Positions 50,483-59,257 of a DNA stretch of 64,000 bases are shown here, piece by piece. The first letter of the stretch is position 1. Every line of letters starts with the position of its first letter. The notes under the pieces were generated by a model that saw only the letters and a program-made list of their open reading frames with translations, was not told where the DNA came from and did no database searches. Origin of the DNA: Flavobacterium commune (lineage in GTDB: Bacteria; Bacteroidota; Bacteroidia; Flavobacteriales; Flavobacteriaceae); assembly GCF_001857965.1 (NCBI RefSeq), contig NZ_CP017774.1, positions 1,736,001 through 1,800,000 of the forward strand, read 5' to 3'. Made by a program: the position numbers and the translations under genes.

Positions 50483-52354
50483 TTATTCCAATTCCAGTAA
50501 CAAAACCGATTGTGCTTCAATCGTAAATTCATAGTTTAAATCTACCGCTTTTCCAGACAAAACATCTTTACCTAATTTGAAATCTTTTATATTTTCCTGA
50601 AAACGTTTTGGATTGACGGCACTTGAAGTCAAATTATTATTTACAACAACCATAACCGTTTTACTATCGGTATATCTAAAATAAACATAGACATTGTTTT
50701 CCGGGATATAATGCGTCATTTTCCCAAAATGTACCGCTTCATTCGTTTTGCGCCATTGGAATAATTTTGATGTAAAATCAAAAAATTGTTGCTGTTCAGC
50801 TGTTCTTCCTTTTTGAGTAAAAGCGTTATTACTGTCGCCATTCCAACCTCCGGGAAAATCCAGACGAATAGCTCCATCGCCTTCATTTTTATTTCCTGCC
50901 ATAGCAATTTCGGAACCATAATACAACTGTGGAATTCCACGGACAGTAGCAATCAGAGCCATTGCCATTTGGTATTTTTTGAAATCTTTTTTATAGATTT
51001 CGTTAAAACGTTGGGTATCATGATTTTCGACAAAAGTCAAGATATTGTTTGGATTGGGGTACAGAAAATCATTGGTAAAATTATCATAGATTCGCATAAG
51101 TCCTTTGTCCCAATCCGCCTGATTTTCGTTGAAAGCTACAGATGTTGCATTGTGTAAAGTAAAATCCATTACACTTGGCAAATAGGAATTGTAGTTTTGA
51201 ATAGCGCCCAGTTTACTGTCTTTTTGCCAATACGCCATTTGTGCCTGATCGTGCATCCAGACTTCGCCCACAATATTAAAATTAGGGTATTCGTCAGTGA
51301 TGGCTTTGGTCCATTTTGAAATTCCAATTTTATCATTATACGAATAGGTATCTACCCGGAATCCATCCAAATCAGCATATTCTATCCACCAAATGGCATT
51401 TTGAATCAAATAATTTAGCACTAAAGGATTCGACTGGTTCAAGTCGGGCATTGATTTTACAAACCAGCCGTCCATACACATTTTTGCATCAATTTTGGAA
51501 GCATTGGTGTCAAATTGCGTCGCCATACGATAATTGGTTTGGGCATAACCCGGAAATTGATGAATCCAATCGTAAGTTGGCAAATCATTTAGCATCCAAT
51601 GTTTTGCTCCCCAATGATTCGTCACATAATCCATGATGAGTTTCATGTCTCTTTTGTGCAATTCGGCAGTCAATTTCAGGTAATCCTCATTGGTTCCATA
51701 ACGCGGATCTATTTTATAAACATCCGATTGTCCGTATCCATGATAGGAACCCTGGGGGTCATTGTCTTCGCAAAGTGGTGTTGGCCAAAGTGCCGTTGCA
51801 CCCAATTCCTGAATATAATCCAAATTTTGAATTATTCCTTCGATATCGCCTCCATGTCTTCCGCTCGGATTGTTTCGATTTGCTGTTTCGGCTAGTGATT
51901 TTTGGCTGTCGTTTTTCGGATTTCCATTGGCAAAACGATCGGGCATTATCAGGTAAATCATGTCCGAAGCATCGTAACTTTTGCGTGAAGCGGAATTTTC
52001 CTTACGCTGTTTTAAGGTGTATTTCTTAGTAAAGATTACTTTTTTATTTTTCGAAAATGAAAAAACAATTTCCTGTGCAGCAATTCCTTTGGTATCAATG
52101 GTTATAAAAAGATAATTAGGATTTTCTGTTTTTTGGATGGATTTAATAGAAATTCCATTGGAAACAGTTACTTCATTTTCAGCAATGTTTTTGCCATAAA
52201 ATAAAATCTGCAGTTCGGGATTGTGCATTCCGGCATACCAAAACGGAGGCTCTACTCTTTGTATTTGAGCAATAGTGTTTAATGAAAACAAAAGCAATAA
52301 CAGCGTGACTGCTTTTACTATTTTCGATTTTTTATTATATCCTTTAAGATTCAT
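50483..52354 (-). CDS. GH13 neopullulanase/cyclomaltodextrinase type (SusA-like)
   Basis: A 623-residue secreted alpha-amylase-family enzyme with signal peptide ending SLNTIAQ. The N-terminal cyclomaltodextrinase-type domain (IQRVEPPFWYAGMHNPELQILFYG) precedes the barrel. All catalytic residues are visible: DGFRVDTYSYND (Asp335), IVGEVWMHD (Glu364) and FVENHDTQRF (Asp446), plus MDYVTNHWG. This is the domain set of SusA, a periplasmic enzyme that cuts imported maltooligosaccharides. It is the last gene in the run after SusC, SusD, SusE, GH13 and the FnIII lipoprotein, 11 bp behind the latter. Confidence 0.94.
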   Translation of the reverse strand: MNLKGYNKKSKIVKAVTLLLLLFSLNTIAQIQRVEPPFWYAGMHNPELQILFYGKNIAENEVTVSNGISIKSIQKTENPNYLFITIDTKGIAAQEIVFSFSKNKKVIFTKKYTLKQRKENSASRKSYDASDMIYLIMPDRFANGNPKNDSQKSLAETANRNNPSGRHGGDIEGIIQNLDYIQELGATALWPTPLCEDNDPQGSYHGYGQSDVYKIDPRYGTNEDYLKLTAELHKRDMKLIMDYVTNHWGAKHWMLNDLPTYDWIHQFPGYAQTNYRMATQFDTNASKIDAKMCMDGWFVKSMPDLNQSNPLVLNYLIQNAIWWIEYADLDGFRVDTYSYNDKIGISKWTKAITDEYPNFNIVGEVWMHDQAQMAYWQKDSKLGAIQNYNSYLPSVMDFTLHNATSVAFNENQADWDKGLMRIYDNFTNDFLYPNPNNILTFVENHDTQRFNEIYKKDFKKYQMAMALIATVRGIPQLYYGSEIAMAGNKNEGDGAIRLDFPGGWNGDSNNAFTQKGRTAEQQQFFDFTSKLFQWRKTNEAVHFGKMTHYIPENNVYVYFRYTDSKTVMVVVNNNLTSSAVNPKRFQENIKDFKLGKDVLSGKAVDLNYEFTIEAQSVLLLELE

Positions 52355-52365
52355 ATTTGCAGTGA

Positions 52366-53064
52366 TTAATTAGTTTTAAAACTCCAAACCTGACCTATAG
52401 TCTCCCCTCCTTTATTATCCTTAACGACTACTTTCCAGTAATAACTGGTAGCCGCCTGCAACGTTGTACTTGTCCATGAAGTAGTCGAAATATTAGTTGC
52501 TACTTTTGTAGTGGGTGTGGATGTTGTTCCAAAATAAACATCATAAACCAGCACGTCACTAGTATCGACATCGGATGCAGTCCATTTAAGAGTTGCAGTA
52601 GTTGTGTTTACAAAAGAACTGAGTTCCGGTTGCACAATCTGCGGTAAAAATGGCGTATGATTAGCTACGGCATCAGCCTCGGTATAAAAACTATAGGTAG
52701 CCGAATAATTACTCGAGGCATTTTTACTATCTGTTGCTTTTACTCTCCAATAATAAGCAACTCCTTTATTCAATGTAAAGGATTGATAGGTTGAAGAACC
52801 TTCGGTCGTTTTTACAATTTGTGCAAACTGATTATCGGTGGCAATTTGAATTTGATAAGTAAGCGGATTTTTTTCGGCATCTGTTGATAGATTCCATTCG
52901 AAACTTACTGCATTATTAATACACAATTGATTATTAGCCGGTAAAGTCAATGTAGGCACAGTAGGTGCTGTATTTGTAACTTCTTCATCAGATGAAGAAT
53001 CACCTCCACCACATGAAAACAACATGTATGAAGCTATTAGAAGGATATAAATATTCTTTTTCAT
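52366..53064 (-). CDS. Surface lipoprotein with two FnIII-like domains
   Basis: A 232-residue lipoprotein: MKKNIYILLIASYMLFSCGGGDSSSDEE shows the lipobox and an SDEE tract near the Cys, which fits a lipoprotein export signal for surface display. Two fibronectin-III-like modules follow (about 35-130, ending AYYWRVKATDSKNAS; and about 140-232, ending SYYWKVVVKDNKGGE). No catalytic motif. It lies 1 bp after the large GH13 and 11 bp before the SusA-like GH13, so it is part of the operon and a probable glycan-binding or scaffolding protein. Confidence 0.85.
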   Translation of the reverse strand: MKKNIYILLIASYMLFSCGGGDSSSDEEVTNTAPTVPTLTLPANNQLCINNAVSFEWNLSTDAEKNPLTYQIQIATDNQFAQIVKTTEGSSTYQSFTLNKGVAYYWRVKATDSKNASSNYSATYSFYTEADAVANHTPFLPQIVQPELSSFVNTTTATLKWTASDVDTSDVLVYDVYFGTTSTPTTKVATNISTTSWTSTTLQAATSYYWKVVVKDNKGGETIGQVWSFKTN

Positions 53065-53065
53065 G

Positions 53066-56000
53066 TTATTCTTTTATAATAGTTATACTTACAGGATTTT
53101 CCAGCTCAACTTTAGCGAAATACACTGCCGAAGCCAATTTCCCTAAATTCATTTGCACCATTTGATTTACAATTGGATAAGTGGTATTAGAAATTAATTG
53201 CCCTCCTATAGAATACAAAGCAATGTTGACTTCTTTTTTAGAAGTAGGAACTGCAATAGTTAAAATATCCTGAACTGGATTAGGATAAGCCATAACATTG
53301 CCCAAGTTATCGGCAATGTTTTGCATATACACCCCTTCGCAAGGAACTGCTGTTTTTACTTCTAAAACATCTCCTTTTTGAACCTCAACCGAAAAAGCAG
53401 TTTCATTTGTTTCAAATTGAGTAACGCCATTCACCACCACTTGATAAGGTGCTGTTCCCTCGGCGATTTCAATTGCCAATTTGTTCGAAGAAAGTGTCGA
53501 TTTTCCAACCAAAGTTCCACCTGCATTGATAGTGATTGAAAAACATTGTTCGAAAGTTTTACCTGTAATGCTTACGCAAATAGGATAAGTTCCTGGAGCC
53601 AAATTGGAAACCGTCAAACTATTATTTACAAAATTGTAATTCGTTCCATTGATATTGGCAACATAATTATACGATTGAAGTGCTGTAATACTAATTTGCC
53701 CATTTTTTTTATTGGCACAAGTTTCTGATTTAGCCTCAACCGTAAAATTATCCGAAGGCAAAGCAAAAGGAACATTGGCTGCAAATGCGGGTTTGTTCCC
53801 GTAAATTCGATATTGACCAGCCGGAATGGCAATTGGGTCATTGACATTAGTTACATTCCACACCGAATTATCCATCAAATTGTACCATTCGCCCGTATAA
53901 GGAAATCCAGTTGCAACATTTTGGGTATTCACATCAAAATTGCCCAAAATCACCACATCTTTCAAAGTATTAGCAGGTAATGAAGCATCTGAAATTTTGA
54001 TGTTTTTAGTTAAGGAACTACTGTTAGCCATTGTTACAGTTCCTAAGAAAACGGGTTCTTCCGTTTTTAACTTAATCATTCTTGCCCAATCTGAATAAAT
54101 TTTATAGCGATTATCATTGGCTAACCAGTTATTCGTCCATTGTGGTTGTGGCTTGGTTGACAATTTACAATCACCCGAGGTGGCATCCGATTCGGTATTT
54201 ACTGTTCCATTATCACAGCTATAAATAGAATTTTCGAAACCTAATTCTCCAAAATGCCAAATCATTTTTGGCCCCGGAACCAACAAGGAAACCGCTCCAA
54301 TGGCCGACATTCTGGACAAAGCTGTATTTAAGTTTTTGACATTATGAGAAGCATTAGTTGCATTGCCGTATTGCAAATTTTTATACATCAAACGTTCTTC
54401 GTCATGACTTTCAGCAAATCCCATCAATCGGTTCTTAGTAAATCCTCTGCTACTGCTGTTCATTCGGGCAATATTTGAGGTATATCCCATTGACAATTCG
54501 TTGTACTCGTTTGTCATTTTTCCCCATAACATAATCCCTTTACTTGGCGATTCAGCAATTCGATAATTAGCCCATTGTTGTTCCTCGGCATCGGTTCCAA
54601 GATGTTCAAAAATAGTGTAATGGGTAGGGTCCAAACTCCAGGAATAATCGGCATAGGATTTTAAAACATCTACACGATCCTGCTGATACGCATTGGTACA
54701 ACTTTCATCAGAAGCGGTACAATTTTGAGTAAAACCTTTGGTCAAATCCCAACGAAATCCATCAATATGATATTCCTGAATCCATTGTTTAATTACTCTT
54801 TTTACATAATACTGCGTTAAGGCTTGTTGATGATTAAAATCTTCACCAACATTGTAGGTATGTTTAGCAACGGTATTGAAATAAGGATTTTCGGTAGTAG
54901 GCGAACCAAAACCATCGCCATCAGGGTCGTTCATCCACATACGCACCATAGGATTGCGACCAAAAGCATGATTTAATGCCACATCCAGAATAACTGCAAT
55001 TCCATTTTGGTGACACAAATCGATAAACTCTTTTAACTTGTCCGAAGGTCCGTAAAACTTATCCAATGCCATATGAAAAGAGGTATTATAACCCCAGCTT
55101 TCGTTCCCTTCAAATTCCATAACCGGCATTAATTCGATGGCGTTAATTTTTAATTTTTTGAAATAATCGATGCGATTAATTAAATCCTGAAAGTTGCGAT
55201 GTGAATCAAAGTCACGTACTAATACTTCGTAAACGACTAATTTTTCCTTTTCTGGTTTTGTAAAATTAGTCACTTGCCAATTGTAAGCCGTTTGTCCTGT
55301 TTTTAAAACCGTTACTTCAAAATTTTGTCCCGCAGGATATACGGGCATATTAGGATAAGTAGTACTTGGAATTCCCGAATCATCATAAGGCGAAAGCACC
55401 AAAGTAGAATAAGGATCGGCAATTTTGACCATCGTTGGCGAATTAGTCAATGGGGTTTGATCAACCACCCAATATTGGTAGGTATAATTCGTTCCGGAAG
55501 TCAGCCCGCTTAATTCCAACCAAAATTTTCCCGTTGTGGGATCTTTTTTCATGGCATAAGCCGAAGTAGGCTGCCAATTATTAAAACTTCCAGCGACATA
55601 CACAAAGTCTTTCCCCGGAGCATTCAAAACTAAAGTTGCCTTAGAATTATCGGTAGTATTATAATTAATTCCATCCTCCAAAGCAGTAGTCATTGCTTCC
55701 AAAACAGTATTCGGATTAATAATAACTGTAAATTTCTTAGTTATAACAGTTGCTCCCTGCGTGACTTGCAATTCATAATTTTGATTAGCGGTAATTCCCG
55801 AATGTGTATAAGAAAAAGAAGCGGTACTGCTGTTAGAATTTAGCGTTGTTCCATTAGCTTTTAAAACATAGGCAGCATTCCCACCAGTATTAGTGGCCGA
55901 AACAGTAAAATTAGACCCCGAAGTTACAATTGTGGTGCTGTTTTCTGACGGAGCAGTGAGTGTCAATTGAAAACCACCCACTTCTGCAAAAATATCCTGC

Positions 56001-56398
56001 GATTTTTTATCTCCGGTTCCATTTTTGGCTTTTATTAAAAACCCAATTTTACCCAATGCTGTAGCATTATAATAAGTAGCCGGCGTTATGGTTTTTGTAT
56101 AGGTGTCGGTTGCGGCGTTGTAGGTAAATTTACTCGCTTCGGAAGAAGCCTCCCAAGTTCCGTTATCCGGAGTTCCTTTGGCAGTAGTATCATCAAGACC
56201 AAAAGCCCAAGCCCACATATACAGGGCATTTCCAGTGACACCCCAGCTAGATTCGTTAATACTATTTCCGTTTATAGTTATAGTAATTGCTGTAGTTTCT
56301 TCAAAAATAGCAGGACTTACTGAATAAGTCACTGTTTGCTGTTGGGCAAAAGCTATAATTGAAAAAAAACTACAAATAAGAAGTAGTGTTTTTTTCAT
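53066..56398 (-). CDS. Large secreted GH13 alpha-amylase with T9SS sorting domain
   Basis: A 1110-residue protein with signal peptide ending AFAQ. N-terminal beta domains (about 20-240) precede a CBM48/E-set module (VYVAGSFNNWQPTSAYAMKK). The GH13 barrel has DVALNHAFG, DGFRWDLTKGF (Asp551), FEHLG (Glu598) and FAESHDEERL (Asp666). Beta modules and a type A T9SS C-terminal domain (MAYPNPVQDILTIAVP...VSITIIKE) end the protein. It should be exported to the surface or medium and make the first cuts in starch or glycogen, the role SusG plays in Bacteroides. Within the sus-like operon, after a hairpin that follows SusE. Confidence 0.93.
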   Translation of the reverse strand: MKKTLLLICSFFSIIAFAQQQTVTYSVSPAIFEETTAITITINGNSINESSWGVTGNALYMWAWAFGLDDTTAKGTPDNGTWEASSEASKFTYNAATDTYTKTITPATYYNATALGKIGFLIKAKNGTGDKKSQDIFAEVGGFQLTLTAPSENSTTIVTSGSNFTVSATNTGGNAAYVLKANGTTLNSNSSTASFSYTHSGITANQNYELQVTQGATVITKKFTVIINPNTVLEAMTTALEDGINYNTTDNSKATLVLNAPGKDFVYVAGSFNNWQPTSAYAMKKDPTTGKFWLELSGLTSGTNYTYQYWVVDQTPLTNSPTMVKIADPYSTLVLSPYDDSGIPSTTYPNMPVYPAGQNFEVTVLKTGQTAYNWQVTNFTKPEKEKLVVYEVLVRDFDSHRNFQDLINRIDYFKKLKINAIELMPVMEFEGNESWGYNTSFHMALDKFYGPSDKLKEFIDLCHQNGIAVILDVALNHAFGRNPMVRMWMNDPDGDGFGSPTTENPYFNTVAKHTYNVGEDFNHQQALTQYYVKRVIKQWIQEYHIDGFRWDLTKGFTQNCTASDESCTNAYQQDRVDVLKSYADYSWSLDPTHYTIFEHLGTDAEEQQWANYRIAESPSKGIMLWGKMTNEYNELSMGYTSNIARMNSSSRGFTKNRLMGFAESHDEERLMYKNLQYGNATNASHNVKNLNTALSRMSAIGAVSLLVPGPKMIWHFGELGFENSIYSCDNGTVNTESDATSGDCKLSTKPQPQWTNNWLANDNRYKIYSDWARMIKLKTEEPVFLGTVTMANSSSLTKNIKISDASLPANTLKDVVILGNFDVNTQNVATGFPYTGEWYNLMDNSVWNVTNVNDPIAIPAGQYRIYGNKPAFAANVPFALPSDNFTVEAKSETCANKKNGQISITALQSYNYVANINGTNYNFVNNSLTVSNLAPGTYPICVSITGKTFEQCFSITINAGGTLVGKSTLSSNKLAIEIAEGTAPYQVVVNGVTQFETNETAFSVEVQKGDVLEVKTAVPCEGVYMQNIADNLGNVMAYPNPVQDILTIAVPTSKKEVNIALYSIGGQLISNTTYPIVNQMVQMNLGKLASAVYFAKVELENPVSITIIKE

Positions 56399-56417
56399 GA
56401 TAGTTGGTTTAGGAAAA

Positions 56418-56446
56418 AAAAGGCTATCTGATGATAGATAGCCTTT
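56418..56446 (-). terminator. Intra-operon terminator/attenuator between SusE and the GH13
   Basis: AAAAGGCTATCT and AGATAGCCTTTT form a stem with a 6-nt loop and an A/T tract, located between the SusE stop (56463) and the GH13 start (56398). It could cut the level of the enzyme genes relative to SusCDE. Confidence 0.75.
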
Positions 56447-56462
56447 TCATTATTTCATTAAT

Positions 56463-57587
56463 TTATTGCTGATTAGGAATCATCAGATAACTTCCGTCTA
56501 AATCATTAAAATAGACTTTGTATTTTGATTTGGCTACCGGAATATCTCCGCCACCAGTTCCGTTTCCAGGATATCCTGAAAAAGCTTTATCACCTCCCCA
56601 GTTTACATCCCAGGCATTGTTAGCTCTAAACTTAGCTTTACCGTCAAATAAGCTGATTGTAAGTGTCCAGATATGAGGGTCAAAAGTAGATTGAACCATA
56701 TCAGTATCATCGTTCCATCCTGCTTCAGTTCCTGTTCTTGAAGACCCTATTAATCCAATGGTTGCATGCACGGTTGCTGCCGAAGCATCATAAGGATTCA
56801 AAGTATAAGTCAAGGTTTGGGTATCTATTGCAAAAGTATAATAGCCCGCTGTTGGGATGTTGAAACTTGCAGGGTCGCCATCGGCATCTGTAGCTCTGTA
56901 CGCTAAGTTTCCTCCTGCACCTCCATACATAGGAGCCCATTTCCCTAAAGTTGAAATTACTTTGAAATAACCCGCTTTGAAATAACCGGTATATTTATAT
57001 AATTTAGGGTTTACTCCGCTTCTAAACAGCGGTTGGTTTCCTTTATTATTATCCCATCCCGCAACTGTAGCATCACCTACCAGATACCAGTCGGTAAACG
57101 GATAAGTTACTAATCCGGAATAAGCAGTAATACTGATGGTAATAGTTTCTTCCGTTTCCATTGCTGTACTTCCGGAAACATTGCATTTTACCTTTACATC
57201 AAACAACTTAGCTGTTCCTGGAACTGCCCCCAATTCGATTGCGGCCTGATTTAGCGTTTTAACACTAATGGATGCCTGACTAATATCACTTGTACTTGCT
57301 AATGTTTGAGCATTGGCAAAATCGCCATCTTTTACATCCATCAGTAATGAATAACTAACTACTACATCATGAGAATATGCTGCTGGATTCCATTTGAACA
57401 AATCGGCTTCATCCTCAGCATTTTCTTCGGTAAGTACAAATGTTTTTCCTGTTACAGGTAAGGTCATTTCGGGAGCTGAAACACTCTCAAGAATTGGTCT
57501 ATTGTCAACATCATCAGCGTTACATGAAACTGCTAAGATGCTAATCAACGCGATTATAATTTTATATATATTTTTCAATTGTATCAT
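56463..57587 (-). CDS. SusE/SusF-type outer-membrane starch-binding lipoprotein
   Basis: A 374-residue lipoprotein with lipobox AVSCNADD. The N-terminal SusE domain (ILESVSAPEMTLPVTGKTFVLTEENAEDEADLFKWNPAAY...) is followed by two starch-binding-type modules: WYLVGDATVAGWDNNKGNQPLFRSG... at about 190-290, and IGLIGSSRTGTEAGWNDDTDMVQ... at about 280-374. Aromatics in each fit alpha-glucan binding. It lies 18 bp after SusD in the operon. SusE/F proteins hold starch at the cell surface but are not needed for import. Confidence 0.92.
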   Translation of the reverse strand: MIQLKNIYKIIIALISILAVSCNADDVDNRPILESVSAPEMTLPVTGKTFVLTEENAEDEADLFKWNPAAYSHDVVVSYSLLMDVKDGDFANAQTLASTSDISQASISVKTLNQAAIELGAVPGTAKLFDVKVKCNVSGSTAMETEETITISITAYSGLVTYPFTDWYLVGDATVAGWDNNKGNQPLFRSGVNPKLYKYTGYFKAGYFKVISTLGKWAPMYGGAGGNLAYRATDADGDPASFNIPTAGYYTFAIDTQTLTYTLNPYDASAATVHATIGLIGSSRTGTEAGWNDDTDMVQSTFDPHIWTLTISLFDGKAKFRANNAWDVNWGGDKAFSGYPGNGTGGGDIPVAKSKYKVYFNDLDGSYLMIPNQQ

Positions 57588-57605
57588 TATTTATAAATTA
57601 AAAAA

Positions 57606-59219
57606 TTAGTTTACGTAGCCTGTATTTTGTTCCAATGTTGGATTTGCCTGAATAATTCGGGAAGGAATTGGCATTAAATCTCTATAAGATTCGGTTGCAG
57701 AACCATTTGCTGTTCCGCCTTTCCATTGCCAGATTTTACTTCCTCCGGTGAATTTTCCAAAACGAATCAAATCGGTTCTTCTATGGCATTCCCAGAATAA
57801 TTCTCTTCCTCTTTCATCTAAAATAAAATCAAGAGTTAAGTCGGATGCACTTATTGATGCAGCATCAGCTCTGTCTCTCAGTTGGTTGATATAACCCACA
57901 GCTGTCGCAATATTTCCTGAAGATGCTCCTCTAACAGTTGCTTCGGCATACATTAAATACACATCAGATAATCGATACATTGGAAAATCAGTATCCGGAA
58001 TATCATTTCTTTGGGCAGCAGAACCATCCGCTTTTTTGTTGATGTATTTAGTAACCGCATATCCATTTGTAAAAGTTCCCACATTAGCAATATCCAGTGT
58101 TTGTCCATCAGTATAAAAAGTACCTCGTTTATCAGCAGTGGCAGTAGCATCCGGGAAAAGCTGTACAAGCTCTTTACGGGTTCTGATTCCCTGCCATCCT
58201 CCGTCCATACCTCTGGAAGCAGCATCCATACTTCCTCCAATAGAGGCATGTAGAATAAAACTCATACCACCACCAGTAGCTCTAATGGCATTTCCGTCAC
58301 TTACAATTGGAAAAATAAATTCGTTTTGAGCACCATTCGTATTATTATCAGCAGAGAATAAATAACGATAAGGAACATTCGCAAAAGTATATCCGGAATT
58401 GTTGATGATGTCAGCACATACAGTACCTGCCTCATTAAATCTTTCGGTTCCTGTATAAACTTTAGAATTCAAATAAATTTGTGCCAATAAAAATTTAGCT
58501 GCCGTTTTATCTACTCTACCATATTCATTTGTTCTTGAAGCCGCAAGACTATTATCTAAGTCTTTTAATTCTGATTCGATAAAAGCAAAGACTTCGGCTC
58601 TGGTTTTTTGTTCCGGATAGAAAAACCCAACAGGATCATTCTCAGTTGTGATAGGTACATTTCCGAATAAATCCATCAAATTGTAGTAGGAGAAAGCTCT
58701 TAAAAAACGAGCCTCGGCTCTAAAAGTGGCAATTTCAGCTTTTAAGCTTGCATCAACACCTCTGCTGTTTAATTTCTCATCGGTTGTTTGTCTTAAAAAT
58801 TCATTCGCCACACTAATTTGATAGAAAGCTCTTGAAAAAGTTCCTGCTAAAAACTCATTGGCAGGAGACCAGTTTTGAGTGTTTAATGTAGGTAAAGTTC
58901 CGTCGGCCCAGGCAATAATAGCTTCGTCAGTAGGGAATTCCTGCACTACAAAAAGCAGTCTTAAATAACTACTGAAATCACCTCCAATTCCGGCAATATC
59001 TGCTGATCCGTCTCCATCATTTCCTCCTACATACAAACCCGCATATAGCTTAGCCAATACTTGTTTGTAAGATTCAGGATTTTCAAAAAACGTTTCCGAT
59101 AAAAATTCATCGTCATCTTTTGGAGTTACTTCTAAGTCGTTGGTACACGAAGTAAGCGCCATATTTAACCCTAAAATCAATAGGAAAAAATAAGATATAT
59201 TTTTAAATGCTATTTTCAT
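57606..59219 (-). CDS. SusD-like nutrient-binding lipoprotein (RagB/SusD family)
   Basis: A 537-residue surface lipoprotein with signal ending LTSCTND. It has the helical TPR scaffold of the family: FETYFxNPxSYKQVLAKLYAGL-like start (FFENPESYKQVLAKLYAG), AEARFLRAFSYYNLMDLFGNVPIT (about 170-195), KTAAKFLLAQIYLNSKVYTG, and MYRLSDVYLMYAEATVRGAS near the C-terminus. LDERGRELFWECHRRTDLIRFG is diagnostic. It forms the lid of the SusC channel. It follows SusC by 38 bp. The partner modules in the locus point to alpha-glucan as ligand. Confidence 0.95.
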   Translation of the reverse strand: MKIAFKNISYFFLLILGLNMALTSCTNDLEVTPKDDDEFLSETFFENPESYKQVLAKLYAGLYVGGNDGDGSADIAGIGGDFSSYLRLLFVVQEFPTDEAIIAWADGTLPTLNTQNWSPANEFLAGTFSRAFYQISVANEFLRQTTDEKLNSRGVDASLKAEIATFRAEARFLRAFSYYNLMDLFGNVPITTENDPVGFFYPEQKTRAEVFAFIESELKDLDNSLAASRTNEYGRVDKTAAKFLLAQIYLNSKVYTGTERFNEAGTVCADIINNSGYTFANVPYRYLFSADNNTNGAQNEFIFPIVSDGNAIRATGGGMSFILHASIGGSMDAASRGMDGGWQGIRTRKELVQLFPDATATADKRGTFYTDGQTLDIANVGTFTNGYAVTKYINKKADGSAAQRNDIPDTDFPMYRLSDVYLMYAEATVRGASSGNIATAVGYINQLRDRADAASISASDLTLDFILDERGRELFWECHRRTDLIRFGKFTGGSKIWQWKGGTANGSATESYRDLMPIPSRIIQANPTLEQNTGYVN

Positions 59220-59257
59220 TTTATTTCTTTTTAAAAATTTGTTTTTCAGTTCACTTA

